Source: Chlamydomonas sphaeroides
Lineage: Eukaryota; Chlorophyta; Chlorophyceae; Chlamydomonadales; Chlamydomonadaceae
DNA length: 64,000 nucleotides
NCBI GenBank assembly: GCA_001662425.1
Contig: BDDC01000408.1
Coordinates: forward strand, 1-64,000
Direction of reading: 5' to 3'
In this document: positions 33,241 through 45,600 of the stretch, in pieces
Numbering within the stretch: position 1 is the first letter of the stretch
Layout: each line of letters begins with the position of its first letter
Program-made: the position numbers and the translations under genes
Notes under the pieces: generated by a model
Databases searched by the model: none
Seen by the model: only the letters and a program-made list of their open reading frames with translations
Told to the model about the DNA's origin: nothing

Positions 33241-35262
33241 ATGGACGCCTACGAGAAGATTGAGAAAATTGGCGAGGGCACATATGGCAAGGTGTACAAG
33301 GCTCGCGACATCAACACGGGGAAGCTCGTCGCCCTGAAGAAGTGCAGACTCGAGGTTGGTGGCATCGGAGCTCGTCGCCCGTCGCGGGCTGTGCTAACGA
33401 CAACTATGCGACGCACGTGCCGAGATAGGCGGCCCTGTTGCCTGATGGAAGCTGCGGCTGTGCTCTCGCAGATGGAGGAAGAGGGTGTTCCTTCAACGAC
33501 GCTTCGCGAGATATCGCTGCTTCAAATGCTGTCGGAGAGCAACCACATCGTCAAGTAAGAACGGCGAGCGCGCTTTGCGTGTCTTGGGCTACAGCAACCC
33601 CCCGTGTCCGGGCCCAACGTAACCTCCTTCACGCCCTTGCGCAGGCTCCTCTGCGTTGAGCACACGGAGGAGAATAACAAGCCCTGCCTGTACCTGGTAC
33701 GCTGGTCTGCCGAGCTGTCACCGCCCTGCTGCCCATCACGAAGCTTCGGCACCCGTAGGCACCCAGCGGCCGCACCTTCGGAGTTGATTGTCCCAACAAC
33801 CCGCGCGCATTGACTCGCATTCAATGCCGCTCCGTGCCATGCCACCTCTAGGTCTTCGAGTACCTCAGCACCGACATGAAGAAGTGGATGGACCGCAACG
33901 GCAAGGGGCCGAACAACCCCCTGAAGCCGATGGACATCAAGGCAAGGACGGCCCCGCGCTTGCCAGGTTTTGCGGCCGTCCTTTAATTGCGTATCTTGGG
34001 GGCATTCGAATGCCCGCCGCTCGCTGAACACTTCGTGGGTCCGTTTCCCTCATTGCAGAGCATGGTCTACCAGCTCGTGAAGGGTGTGGCCTACTGCCAC
34101 ATGCACGGCGTGCTGCACCGTGACCTTAAGCCCCAGAACCTGCTCGTGGACGACGAGAAGATGTGCCTAAAGGTCGCCGACCTGGGCCTGGGTCGCCACT
34201 TCAGCGTGCCGCTCAAGAGCTACACTCACGAGGTGAGGTCGCAGATCGCAGCCACTTGATAGCGCCGTGCAGTACGGAAGACAAGGAGGCCCTTTGGGGC
34301 CCAGTCCGCTTTGGAATGGCGTCGCCCAGCTGCATGGCGCCCACTGATCTGCTTGCCACGTGTCGCAGATCGTCACGCTCTGGTACCGCGCGCCAGAGGT
34401 GCTGCTCGGCGCCACACACTACGCCACGCCCGTGGACATGTGGTCGGTGGGCTGCATCTTCGCTGAGCTCGTCCGCAAGGTGCGCTGGGGTTTTAAACTG
34501 TGCTCCAAGCGGCCCGCAAGCCCTCGGCGGTTCGCCGTTCATTTGCAACCACAGCGCCTCGCAACCCGCAACTGGGATGTAAACAAAATGCCCATCTTCC
34601 CTACCGCCCGCACCCTCTCTTCGTTAGGCGCCCCTTTTCCCCGGCGACAGCGAGTACCAGCAGCTGCTTCACATATTCAAGCTGCTGGGCACGCCCAACG
34701 AGGACAACTGGCCCGGCGTCACCAAGCTGCGCGACTGGTGAGTTGGACCGAATGGCCTGCTGCTGTGGCGGTCCCAACCAATCGCCTGTGTCCCCCGCAA
34801 TTGGTCCAAGCTTGCTGTCTCCGCTGCTGCTCCACCATGCAGGCACGAGTGGCCGCAGTGGGCGGCACAGGACATGCACCGCATCTTCCCAACGCTGGAG
34901 GAGTCGGGCATTGACCTGATGATGAAGTTGATGGCTTACGATCCCGCGCTCCGCATCTCGGTGAGCGCAGGCCCCATCAATTGCACGCATGAACCAGTCC
35001 TCTCTTCAGGGGCTCTTTTCTGGATAACCTTGAATGGGGTTCGGGAAATGACCGTGCAGAAGGTGTTTCTGTCGGGCCGCCGGTCTGCGTGTTTCCCCGT
35101 GCCCCTTGCCCAAGTTGTCGCCCGCGTGCCTCCGTCCCGCAGGCCAAGGAGGCGCTGGAGCACCCCTACTTCCACGACCTCGACAAGGTCGTCGTGGACG
35201 CGCTTGAGAGCGATGAAGTGCGGGCACGCATGGCGGAGGCTGCTGCTGCCAACTTGCAGTAG
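33241..35262 (+). CDS. CDKB: B-type cyclin-dependent kinase (CDKB), PSTTLRE motif, 323 aa
   Basis: A cyclin-dependent Ser/Thr kinase of the plant and algal B class, which drives G2/M and mitosis. Exons: 33241-33354, 33472-33554, 33645-33696, 33852-33941, 34059-34232, 34369-34479, 34628-34737, 34843-34960, 35143-35262; phases close. Visible residues: GEGTYGKVY loop with inhibitory-type Thr14/Tyr15, catalytic Lys33, cyclin-binding helix PSTTLRE (45-51), HRDLKPQN with Asp135, DLG with Asp154, activation Thr169 in SYTHEIVTLWYRAPEVLLG. A-type CDKs carry PSTAIRE. PSTTLRE together with VADLGLGRHFSVPLKSYTHE points to the B class. Length matches the family. Intron 4 starts with GC (AAG then GCAAGG). 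Transcription peaking in S to M phase is expected from the family, not shown here. Confidence 0.94.
34000..34015. repeat. 16-bp perfect palindrome in CDKB intron 4
   Basis: GGGCATTCGAATGCCC is a perfect palindrome lying 43 bases before the acceptor of the GC-AG intron. It could form a hairpin near the branch-point region. No function is known. Confidence 0.8.
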
Positions 35263-36684
35263 ATGGCGGTTGGGCTCAGCGCCGCTGCGTTGGCGGCTGT
35301 CCAGAAATGGCGGCTCAACTCAGGAAGGGGCTCTGTCGTGGGCGTCGGGTGAAACTCAATCCTCGGGGGGTGCAGTTGGTTCTAATGACCGCTCAGCTGG
35401 CGTGCGAGCGTCACGGCGAAGTGATATGTTGCCTGACTAGCCAACGTGACCGTTCAACTGGTGATTCTTCTTTACTGACGCTGACCGAGACGTACTGTGG
35501 GAGACAATAGCATGCATTCTTCGACGGAGTCAAGGGGCGTGTGGATGCATGCATGCGCGCACGCATGCGGACCCCTGCAGTACACAGCTGCGTTACTAGC
35601 CGGTACCGTGTGCGGCATACGCCCCTCCAGCTGTGAGGGGCAGCGCGCTCTGTATGCGGGTGTAAAGTGCCCGTGGCCTGCTGGCTGGAAAATCAATTCA
35701 AGCGGCTTCCTATTGACGAGTATTGTCATGTAAATTGGTAGATCTTCCAGCTGTCGTCACCAGTGCCAACCGGTAACAAAACGACGTCAAATACCTGCAC
35801 AATTCAAAGCCGCTGCGCCTATCAGCCTGGCCCGGTCCGTTGGGCCGTTGCACCACCAGCTGTGCAGCAGAGCAGGGCGTCCTTGCGTTGAGGCGCGGAC
35901 TGATGTGGAGGCGCCATGCGCTCTCAGTGCCGTCGAATCCGGCTGCGGGAACGGGTCCATGAAGCTGGTGCGGGGCTGGGCTTGGGCGGGGAAGAAACCC
36001 AGCTGCTGTTGTGGCACACTCTTGTATCTCCCCTGATCTTCCCCTCGAGGTGCTTAATGCCAGCATCATTGTGCAGTTGTCAGCCAGGGTCTGTCACGAT
36101 TCTCACGATGCATAGGGATGCATGAATGCCGTACATCCTTACAAAACCCGGTGCTCCAGGCGGCACACCCGTGCTTCCTCCGGCATGCCGACACGGGGGA
36201 ACAGCCTCGCCGTACCCCGCTTCGATTGTCGCATGGTTCACAGCTCCAAGCGCTTACGGGTACATCCTCCAAGCGCTTACGGGCATGAGCCTAACGGGCT
36301 CTGTGTAGGCCCAGTCAACAGCCAAACAAGTCACGTCAGGGTCGCTAAATCGATGTCGTTGTCCGGAATGCGTCAGTGCCCCAAGCTCGACTGCAGCAAC
36401 TGCCCAACACGTTGTCAGGACACGCGCCCGATCGGCCGCAGATCATACTGCGGCTGTGCGTCGTCGCCGCCTGCCCTTCGCCCGCCCCTGTACCCCACCG
36501 CCGGCCGCAACGGCCCCGGCGACCGCTGCCCTTCCTACTCGCCTCTCTTCCCCGCTCGCCACCTTAATTGTAAAACACGGCGTGACACCCGGTCCTATTA
36601 AGCCGCAACCGGCCGCCGCCTTGCGCATGCGACATGTCCACAGCTCGGTGCGCGACAGCCCGACGCCGCCGGCTTTGGATCCGG
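35263..36684. other. Convergent intergenic region, CDKB and SF3B3 3' UTRs
   Basis: The two genes end towards each other here. Besides the CDKB TGTAA, a minus-strand TGTAA (TTACA at 36139-36143) lies about 540 bases past the SF3B3 stop. A short duplication (TCCAAGCGCTTACGGG twice, 36245-36286) and GCATGC alternations near 35545-35570 are the only repeats noticed. No further gene is seen. Confidence 0.5.
35729..35733 (+). terminator. TGTAA poly(A) signal, CDKB
   Basis: TGTAA in an AT-richer context (TCATGTAAATTGG), about 470 bases past the CDKB stop. It is the first plus-strand TGTAA after the gene that I found. Confidence 0.5.
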
Positions 36685-39600
36685 TTACAAGATACGGTTC
36701 CGGATGTCCTCCAGCTTCTTGAGCATCTCGCCCGGCGTGCGGTCCATGGCCTCGGCAATCATCTGCTGCTTCTTGACCGGGATCTGCGGAAGCACACGGC
36801 CCGGCAACCGGGTCAGGGCGCTGCTACTCAGCCAGCAGGACAAGGGAGAGCAACCCCCCGAGCCCTGCGCCGGCCGCAGGCGCGGCTCCCCACCGCAACA
36901 GGCAGGCGATAGGCAGGCGACTGTGTCGCAGCCGAACCGCTTCAAGAGGGCAGCAGCGCTACTGCATGCCCCACTTCAGGGCACCCCCGCCAGGGAGCCC
37001 TAGCCGCGCACCATGCCCATGCCCCACACCGCGCGGCCCCGCAACCAGTCCCGTGCCGGCCCAGCCCCGCACGCACCGCGGCGTACTGGTTGCACAGGTC
37101 GCCGTCGACGCAGTTGCGGACGGGGTAGTAGGAGGAGCGGAACGACAGGTGGTCTCGCCCGCACAGCGGCGGGTTCTCCTGCCGCAGGTGCATCTCCAGG
37201 TGCCCGAAGAAGTCCACGTCCTCTGCGAGGGGGGAGGAAGGGGAAGGAGGAGCGATGGCAGCATGAGCGCGATGACCGCGGTGAGGAAGGATGGGGTGCG
37301 GCAGCGGGCGCGGAGCGCATAACCGCTGACGACGCTGCCGGAGCAGCGACGCAGGGCGGGCAGCGGCGCCAGGCGCACGCTAGCGGTGTGCTCAGCCGCA
37401 CCTTTGTTGGAGAAGGGGTACAGCACGCCGATGGCCCCCATGGCCGTCGCGTACATAATGACCTGCAAAGGCATGGGCCGCGGCCAGCCACTCATGACAT
37501 GATCCGCCACATGGGTGGCAGCTGCGACCACACACAGCCTGTGTCCGGGTGGACCCTCGAATCCCTCCGCCCGCATCCGCGGACTCCCAGCCCCGCGCCC
37601 CGCCCCGGCCCTCGGCGCGCACCTCCTGGCCTCCCGTCTGCATCTCCGCCCGCTGCAGCGCCGTCACCGTGTCCCCCACGTGCACCTTGACCAGTTCCTC
37701 CAGCTTGTGGGGCGCGCCGTTGAGCCGCCCCGAGGCGGCCGCCATCTTGCCGCCCGTGGGGTCGTCCTCCACCTGCACGGCGACGGCAGACAGCCGGGCA
37801 GGCAAGGAAAACGTCGGGCGAGTAGCACGCGGGAAGTGCATTCGACGGGCGGCCGGCGCGGCACCGCCGTCCGGGGCCCAGCTAGGCAGGGAATGCGGTA
37901 ACGGACGCCCCGGGTGCCGCATGCCGCTGCGGGGCTGGTGCTGGGGCGGTCTGTTGTCACCGCACCTGCTGCGACGCCTCCCGCGGCAGGCGCAGCACGA
38001 CCACGTTGCCGAACTTGTCGGCGGTGGCCACGGTGTCGTAGTCGAGCGGCAGCAGCGAGGTGAGGTAGCGCGGCGCCACGTCGTCGGCGAAGATGTAGAA
38101 GGCGTTGTCGACCTTCTTGTAGCGCATCATGTGCACCGACTCCTGCGCAGTGGTGGCGCGTCAGGGGGAGGCGAACAGGGAGACGGGCGGGCGGGATACG
38201 TCAGGCGGCGCTCGCCCGGCAACGACACAGGCAGGCCGTGAGGCAGCCTCGATGCCGGTTGAAACGGACCCATAGACCAAAATTGCCGCGGAAGGCAGCG
38301 GCACGACGCAGCGGCCCAGGCTACCGGGCCAACAGGTCCAGCCCCCAGGGCGCGCGGCCGCACCTGCGCGTCGCCGACAAAAATGCGCGGGCCCTGCACC
38401 GTGATGTGCATGATCTGGTGCGGCAGCCTGCGGCAGACCGTGCCAGGGGAGCAGAGTTAGCAGGGCAGCCACATCAGCGGCTCGGGGCCCGACCGCGACC
38501 ATCGTGCCAAACGCGGGGCCGATCGCGCCGGCGTCTGGGCCGCACGATTGGCCCCGCGCAACCCCGACCCCGCCTCCTCCGCACCGCACCGCCCCGGGGC
38601 CGCACCTGTTGTACTCGCACTTTCGCAGCAGCTTCTTGCGGCCCATGTCGTACAGCCGCAGCGTGGGCCCCACGCCCGCCAGCAGCCGCCCCTTGAGCCC
38701 CGCCAGCGCGCCCGGCACGCCGCCGTCCACAATGGTCTTGTGCACCAGCTCCAGCCGCTTGCCGCCGTCCGCAAGCCGGTAGAGCCGGATGTAGGCGGCT
38801 TGGGGGTGGAGAGGGAGGGGGGGGGAGGCGGCGCGAAGGGTCAGCGAGGGTTGAGTTGCGGAGCCAAAGTAAAGTTGGGGCGCGACAAGCTTCACAAGCA
38901 GCATAACGGGGCACTTGGCCGCAGTTGAGGCAGCGATGGAGCTCGGCTGCGCCGCGGCTCAGGCAAGCTACGTGCCCACACGCCGGCAACTGCACCCGCA
39001 ACGTGCGCCCGTGTTCGCCAGCCTTGCCCCTCCAGGGATTCCGAGCTCCCCACCCCGCCGGCCCCCTCCCACACACAAGCCCGCCATGCCCCGACCTCGC
39101 CCTGCTCACCCTCGCAGTCCGTGGGCATGTACCGCAGCCCCTTGGCGCAGCCCACCACCAGCAGCTTCTCGATGCCCTGCCCCGCGCCCGGCAGCTGCAG
39201 GTCCGCCAGCGCCATGGACACGATGGCCTCGTTGTTGTCCATCTGCGCAGCAATGCGGAACGCAGCATCCGTTAGTTTACAAGGATCGTGCCGACGCGGG
39301 GCTGCATCAGCCAATGCCATTCACAGAATGAGGGGCGAGGCACGGCAAGTTATGAAGAACGCGACGCAACGCGGTGGGCGGTCGTGCCGGGCAGGCGCAG
39401 GCCCCCTGCTGCCGTCCTTCCTGCGCGACCGGCAACACCCCCAAGCACACCACGCACCTCGGACACGAACACCGTGGACAGCGTGGCGGGGTCCACGATG
39501 CGCAGGCAGCCCGCCCACTGGCCCGGCTGGCCCTTGGGCGACCCGAACTGCTCCTCCAGCGCCGCCAGCTCATCACTGAACTCCACACCCTGCGTGAGGC

Positions 39601-42600
39601 CGCGAGTGGCGGAGGCAGCGGCAGCATCAGCATCAGCATCAGCAGCGGCAGCAAGCGGACAGGCAGCTGGGAGGTTGCGAAGGGGCCAGGTCGGAAAGCT
39701 GGGCGCGTGCGCCCCGGCCCTGCGCGCAGGCAGCTCCGCTGCCCCGCCTGCATAGGAAAACCCAACGCCCCGCAGGGTTGCGGCCCCGCCATGCTTCCTT
39801 CCACAGCTCGACCCGCCCCACGCCCAGGTGTCCCCCACTGCGCTCAGCCCCCACCTGCACGGGCGCGCCCGCCTCCTCCGCGGCCGCCGCCAGCCGCTGC
39901 TGCAGGTCCTCGCGCTCCGCCAGCGGCACCGCCGCGTGGTCGGCCTCCGCGATGAGCAGCAGCCGGCTGGGAGCACGGGCGAGAACCGTCAGGGATGCGA
40001 GACGCGTCGGGACAAGAGCATGACAGACACACAAGACGGGTCGGGACAAGAGCATGGTCGACCCGGCACCGCCGGTCGGTCGGGGGCTCTGAGCTGCGCA
40101 CCCCACTGGGCCCCCGTCGCTCCGCGACACCGCGCAGCGGTCGCCGCACCTGTCGGGATGGATCAGCAGTTTCCGCGGCGTGTAGCGCAGCCGGCAGGCC
40201 TGCAGCGGGACAGGGAGCGCGAGGACGCAAAGTTGAGACGTGTTCTTGAGCGCCCCAGAACGCACTCTGCTTCCTCAACCGCCAGAATGCAACCCTGCCC
40301 TCCCCACGCGCACGCTGCTCCCACACACCGCCCTGCACCCCCCTGCCCTCACCGTGGTGTTGAAGGAGTCCCCAACGTTCTCCACCGCCAGAATGCGCAG
40401 CGTGCTCTTCACCACGGCCACAAAGCCCTCGGGGCACTGGTCCGACGCGAAGCCTGGCAGGCACGAGCCCGGGGACCACACACGCCGCGCGTCAGGGCCA
40501 ACAACCGGCATGCAGCCATGGCCCGGCTGGTGATCACAATCGCCTCGCTACCCGCGCGCCGCTGGTCAACATTCAGCAGACAGCCGTGGTTGCGGCAGTA
40601 GAGTGGTACGCAGCGTGTGCGGATTGGCAAGGTTCGGCAGCTGCGCGGTCCGTGCCAGAGGCCCTCGGCACCCACCCGACGCGTGGTCGAGCGCCTCGTA
40701 CGACAGCGGCGACAGGTTGAAGCGACCCTGGTCGCTGTAGCCCAGCCAGGGGCGGCTGGAGAGCGCCAGCATGCAGCGCACGCCGCGCACTGAGGCGCCG
40801 AACAGCTTGGGCGCCTTGATGCCCAGCAAGCGGGTGCGGCTGTCGGTGACCTGCCCCGACACGCGGTCCACCTGGAGGGACAAGGCGCGGCGGTACGGCA
40901 AGCGGAGTGAGAACGGGCGCCAGGCCACAAGGACCGCGTGGCGGAGGTGCAAGCATGGGCGGGGCGCGCGAGCACTGCGGGCGCTCCAGCGCAGCGGCAG
41001 CCGCGGCCATGCCCATGCCACCGCTCCCCGCGGTCCAGCCTCACCGCTCATGATCCTGCCCCGCCCCCACCGCCGCACCTCGGAGCGGATGAGCATGCCG
41101 TTCTGCAGCCCCACGTGCAGGAACAGGCCGCCCTCGGTGGCGCGGTCCGCGCCCGGACCGATGTTGTACAGCATCAACAGCGACTCGGGCACCGAGTTGA
41201 GCGCCTACGGTGGGCCGCGGAGGGACAGGCACGGGCAGTGCCCGGTCAATGCTGGCTTGCGCATTCCTCGCCAACGCCTTCGAGGACGTGCCGTCATCCG
41301 TACCAAGCCCATCGGCACACAACGGTCCTGGTGCTGGAAACGCCAGCCATGGCGTCCAAAACCTGCGATCCGGAACATTGTCGCGCCCTCGCCTCTTCTC
41401 CCTCGCTTTCCAGCTGCCCACACCTTGTTCTAGCGGCAACCCCCACCCGGCTACGGCCTCCAGCAGCGCTCACCTGCACCGCCAGGTTGCGCAGGCCCTG
41501 CCCCGGGTCCAGGCTCAGCACGCGCACGGTCTGGTCGTAGGTGCCGACCGCCAGGAAGGAGGCGCGCACCAAGCCCTCGGGCAGCGGCGGCACCTCCAGG
41601 CACGACACGTCCTCGCCCAGGTCGCGCTTCTCCGCCTCCACCAGCAGGCCCGTGCCGACCTGGAGCCGGGGCCGGGGGAAGGGGAAGGGCACACGGGCCA
41701 GGGTTAGTGCTGGGCATGGCACATGGCCACGCCCCGCTACCACAAAGCTCTGGCGCGTGGCGGTGGCATCCCGTGCAATTGTGCCATGCCACAGCTCAGG
41801 GTTGGCTCAAGAAACGGCTAGAGCACCAACGGACCAGCCTGCCGTTAGGCGGCGGCATCGCCGGTGTACCGGCGGCTGCCCTAGCCGCGTCCGTGGCAGA
41901 CGCGCCGCCTGCCCCTCCTCCCCGCCCCTCCTCCAGGCCCACCCACCTCCAGCTCGAAGACCGTTACCTCGCCGCCCTGCAGCGCGATGGCCACCTGCGG
42001 GGCACCACCCCACGACACGGCAGCGCACGGCTCGGGTCGGCTTGCGAGGCCTCCGGCGCATGTCGACGCCAGACGACAAGGGCCACCGCGCGCACGCGGA
42101 TGGACCCTGGGCCCCCAACGGAAGCGCGATGCGGCGGCACCACACACCCAGGCACTGAGAGCCCGCTGCCGCACAGGAACACACAACCCACACAGCTCAC
42201 GGCGTGCAACCCCAGCAGGCCCGGGGCCCGTCGCGACGCTTGGCCTCAGCAGCCGGGGCGCACCTGCTTCTCGTTGGAGGCGGCGGCCTTGATGTTGCGG
42301 CGGCCCGGCACCTTCCACTCGTTGATGCGGCGGTCGGGCCGGATGTGGCGCAGGCCGCCGGGGTACACCTGGGAAAGGAGGGGGCCGAGATGATGATGAC
42401 GGCTTGTACCCCTCCCCAACCACCCGAGCCTGCATCCCACGCGTCCCTGTCCCACGTCTGCCACGCCCCTCCACGCCTCCCCAACCTGCAGCGCCCCTTC
42501 GCCTGCTACGCTGCACCTCAAACCCATGTGCTGCGGCCTGCTGCACCGCCTGCAACGGCCATCCCTCAACTGCTCGCCCTGCCTCCCTCTCCATCTGTTC

Positions 42601-45600
42601 CCCGGCCCCGCACCTGCAGCAGCGAGTTGTCCGCTAGCAGCTGCGTGTGCAGCGTGGGCACGGTGCCCAAGAAGCCGCTCTCGTTGGTCTCCTTCACCTC
42701 CTCGCCGATGCTGAACACCTGCGGACGGGAGCCGAGGGAGGGGGAGGTGGAGAAAGGAAGAGGTGGGGAGGTGGCACTCGGCGCTGAGCCGGGCCTGTGG
42801 CTGGGACCGGGCAAGGCTCGACCGAATAGGGCCGGGCCAGGCAGGCGTGTGCAGGTCGGCGATGTGTTCCGAAGAGACGCTGTCGAGCAGGGATGCACCG
42901 ACGGAGTGACCAACTGGTCTGCAAGCTTGACGAGCACAGGGGTCGCTGCTCACCAGCGTGGCGTTGGCGAAGGACACGACAATGAAGGCGTCGAAGTCGT
43001 CCGTGGTGTTGCGGCGCACCGTCCACACTGCGGTGGGCGCTCCGGGCAGTGGGCTGACGGCCAGCTCCGTCACCGCCAGGCCGGGGCGCAGCACTGACAG
43101 CGAGGCGCGCGGGCCGCGGCCGCACAGGGCGTAGATCTGCGGGGTCTCCTCGTTGAGCAGGTTGGCCACCTGGGGTGGGTAGGGAGGGAGGGAGGAGGGG
43201 AGGAGGGGCAGTGGAGGTAGAGTACGTGCCACATGGCCGGCGGGGCGGCCATATGGGCCAGGCGGCACGGTTGCCGCGCGTCTCAATGGCCCGAGCAAAA
43301 GTTTGGGAACGGAGACCGAGTGGCCATCGCCCCACCGAGCAAGGGCAGAGCCCTGTGACGGTGCGCATGCGCTGCTTTCTTTGCCTTTCCTTCTGCATAC
43401 GTGCCCTTTCCCCTTCCCCCTCGCCGCACCTTCATGTCGGTGATGGGCATGAGCGAGGCCATCTCGTCAATCAGCTGCAGGTTCTTTAGAGGCCGCGGCT
43501 CGAAGAACACGGGCGTGAAGCCCTCGTCCGTCTGCTCCAGCGCCGCGCTGCTGCTCTCCACGTCGTCGTCGTCCTCGCCCGTGCCCTGCGTTCGCGGCGA
43601 GTTGGGCAGGCGCCGGGTCATGCACCAGGCTACACACGCCACACCGTACCATCGCTGCCGCCGCACCAGCACAGCGCACGCACGGCCCCTGCGGCTGATC
43701 TAACGCGGCCAGCCTGACAGCCGACCGGACGCGACCGGACCACTCACGATGAACTGGTACAGCGCGTGGTTGCCGTACTCGCTGGCCGCGAACAGGAAGC
43801 CGGTCTTGAGCACGGCGATGGAGACGCAGGGCGGGATGGTGTCAAAGTACTTGACCCGCAGCTCGCTGACAGCGGTGCCCTCGTACGTGAGCGTGACCTT
43901 GTAGATGTCGCCGTACTCGCTCTGCGACGGCGGCAGGCAGCACACGGGGTGGCCGGGCGGGTGATGTACGAACAGCAGCGGCCACACACGGGACACGCAG
44001 ACACCGCCGCGTTGCAGCTTGGCAGGGCGTTGCTGCTGCAGGCGCTGGGGGTGCGCCGTCATCTCTGGCATATGCTAAGGTTGCGCCACTCGACAATAAA
44101 CCTTCGCTTAGAGAAAGGCCGCAGCCAGCCCCACCACGCCCAGCCGCAGACAACCCCCTGTGAAGCGCGGCCGCACCTGCACCAGGAAGAAGGAGTAGGC
44201 CTTCTTCTTGTGCGTGGCGTAGCTCACGATGAGCACGCCTCGGTCGCCCGGCAGGTCGGCGCGGCGCGGGATGACGGCGCGCACCTCCTCGTGGTCCTGA
44301 GGGGCGGGGCGGCGGAGAAGGGCAGTGAGGCACGGATGAGAGCGGTTGCGGCGGGGCCGGGGTTGCGGCGTGTGTGGGTGTAGCGGCGTGCAGACGGCGG
44401 CCCAGATGACTGCTGTCATCCGCAGCCCGGTAGCCCTCCGCGACCGGCGGCCCCGCCGTTCCCGCCCGAGCAGCTCTCACGCCCCTCCCCCGCCCGTCCG
44501 CGGATGCCACACACGCTGCCCTCCGCTCCTTGGGTTCCCCCGCCCGGTGCCTGGCACCCCGCCGCGCCAGAGGCCCACCAGGTGCACCCCACCCCCTCCT
44601 GGGCGCCACGTTGCCCAGCCCTACCCACTGCTTGCATCACACCGCCTCTCCACCCACCAATCCACACATAATCCCACACACTCGCTGGCACGCCAGCCCC
44701 CGTCCCTGGCCCCACCTGGTTCTTGTAGATAATGAAGTTTTCCGCGCACACCAGCACACCGCCCGGCCCGTCCCCGCCGCCCGGCACCGCGACCAGCATG
44801 TTGGCGCCGTTGTCCACCGGCTCCGTCCATTTCCGGACCTGCAGGTGGTGTGTACCCAGGGTGGAGCGCACTGAGATGCCGTCACAACCACACACGCGCA
44901 CAAGGCTACCGCGCCGCAGGCCACTAGCGGGCCTGCGGACAGCGGGGGGCGCACTAGCGCGACACACGGGGTCGGTCGCGCCACAGTAGCGGAGGCGCCT
45001 CGTGCTGGTCGCGGCAAGCGAAACGCGCCATGCCGGCTGCGACCGCCAGCGTCCGAAGGTGCCCTGGCCACACGCCCTGTAGAGGTACGTAACAAGCAGT
45101 GCTAGCCGCGGGCGCCTAGTCCGGCGCCGCATGCATAGCACCCACGTCGCCGACAGCCTTTCTATCTTGGCCATGATCCTAGCGATACGTCGACGTTTCG
45201 ATAGCTCCATATACTCTAGCGACTGAGAGCCGATGGCTAAGGTTGAGGCGCCGGCTCCAGTCCCGCGCCCCGGCTGCGCAGCCCTTTCGTACGCCAAGCC
45301 CCCCTTTCCCAACGCTCTTAGCTAGCACTGCAGTGCCTGGCGCCACGCTCTCCCAGGTCCGCCTGCCGCACGCACCACGTTGTTCAGGCCCAGGTCCATC
45401 TCGTAGAAGGTGAGGTGCTTCTGGGCCACCGAGGCTGCCTCGCCCGTGGGGTCCTGGAGCAGGCGGGCGGCGCGAAGACGAGGGGCAGGCGCGGTGAGGC
45501 AGGGCAGGGGACGAGCGCCCTCAGGGCGCGCGTGGTGTCGAGCGGACGCAGCTGCCAGTGGAGTGCGCGCCCGGGGGCACGCGCAGGTCGCACAGCGCGC

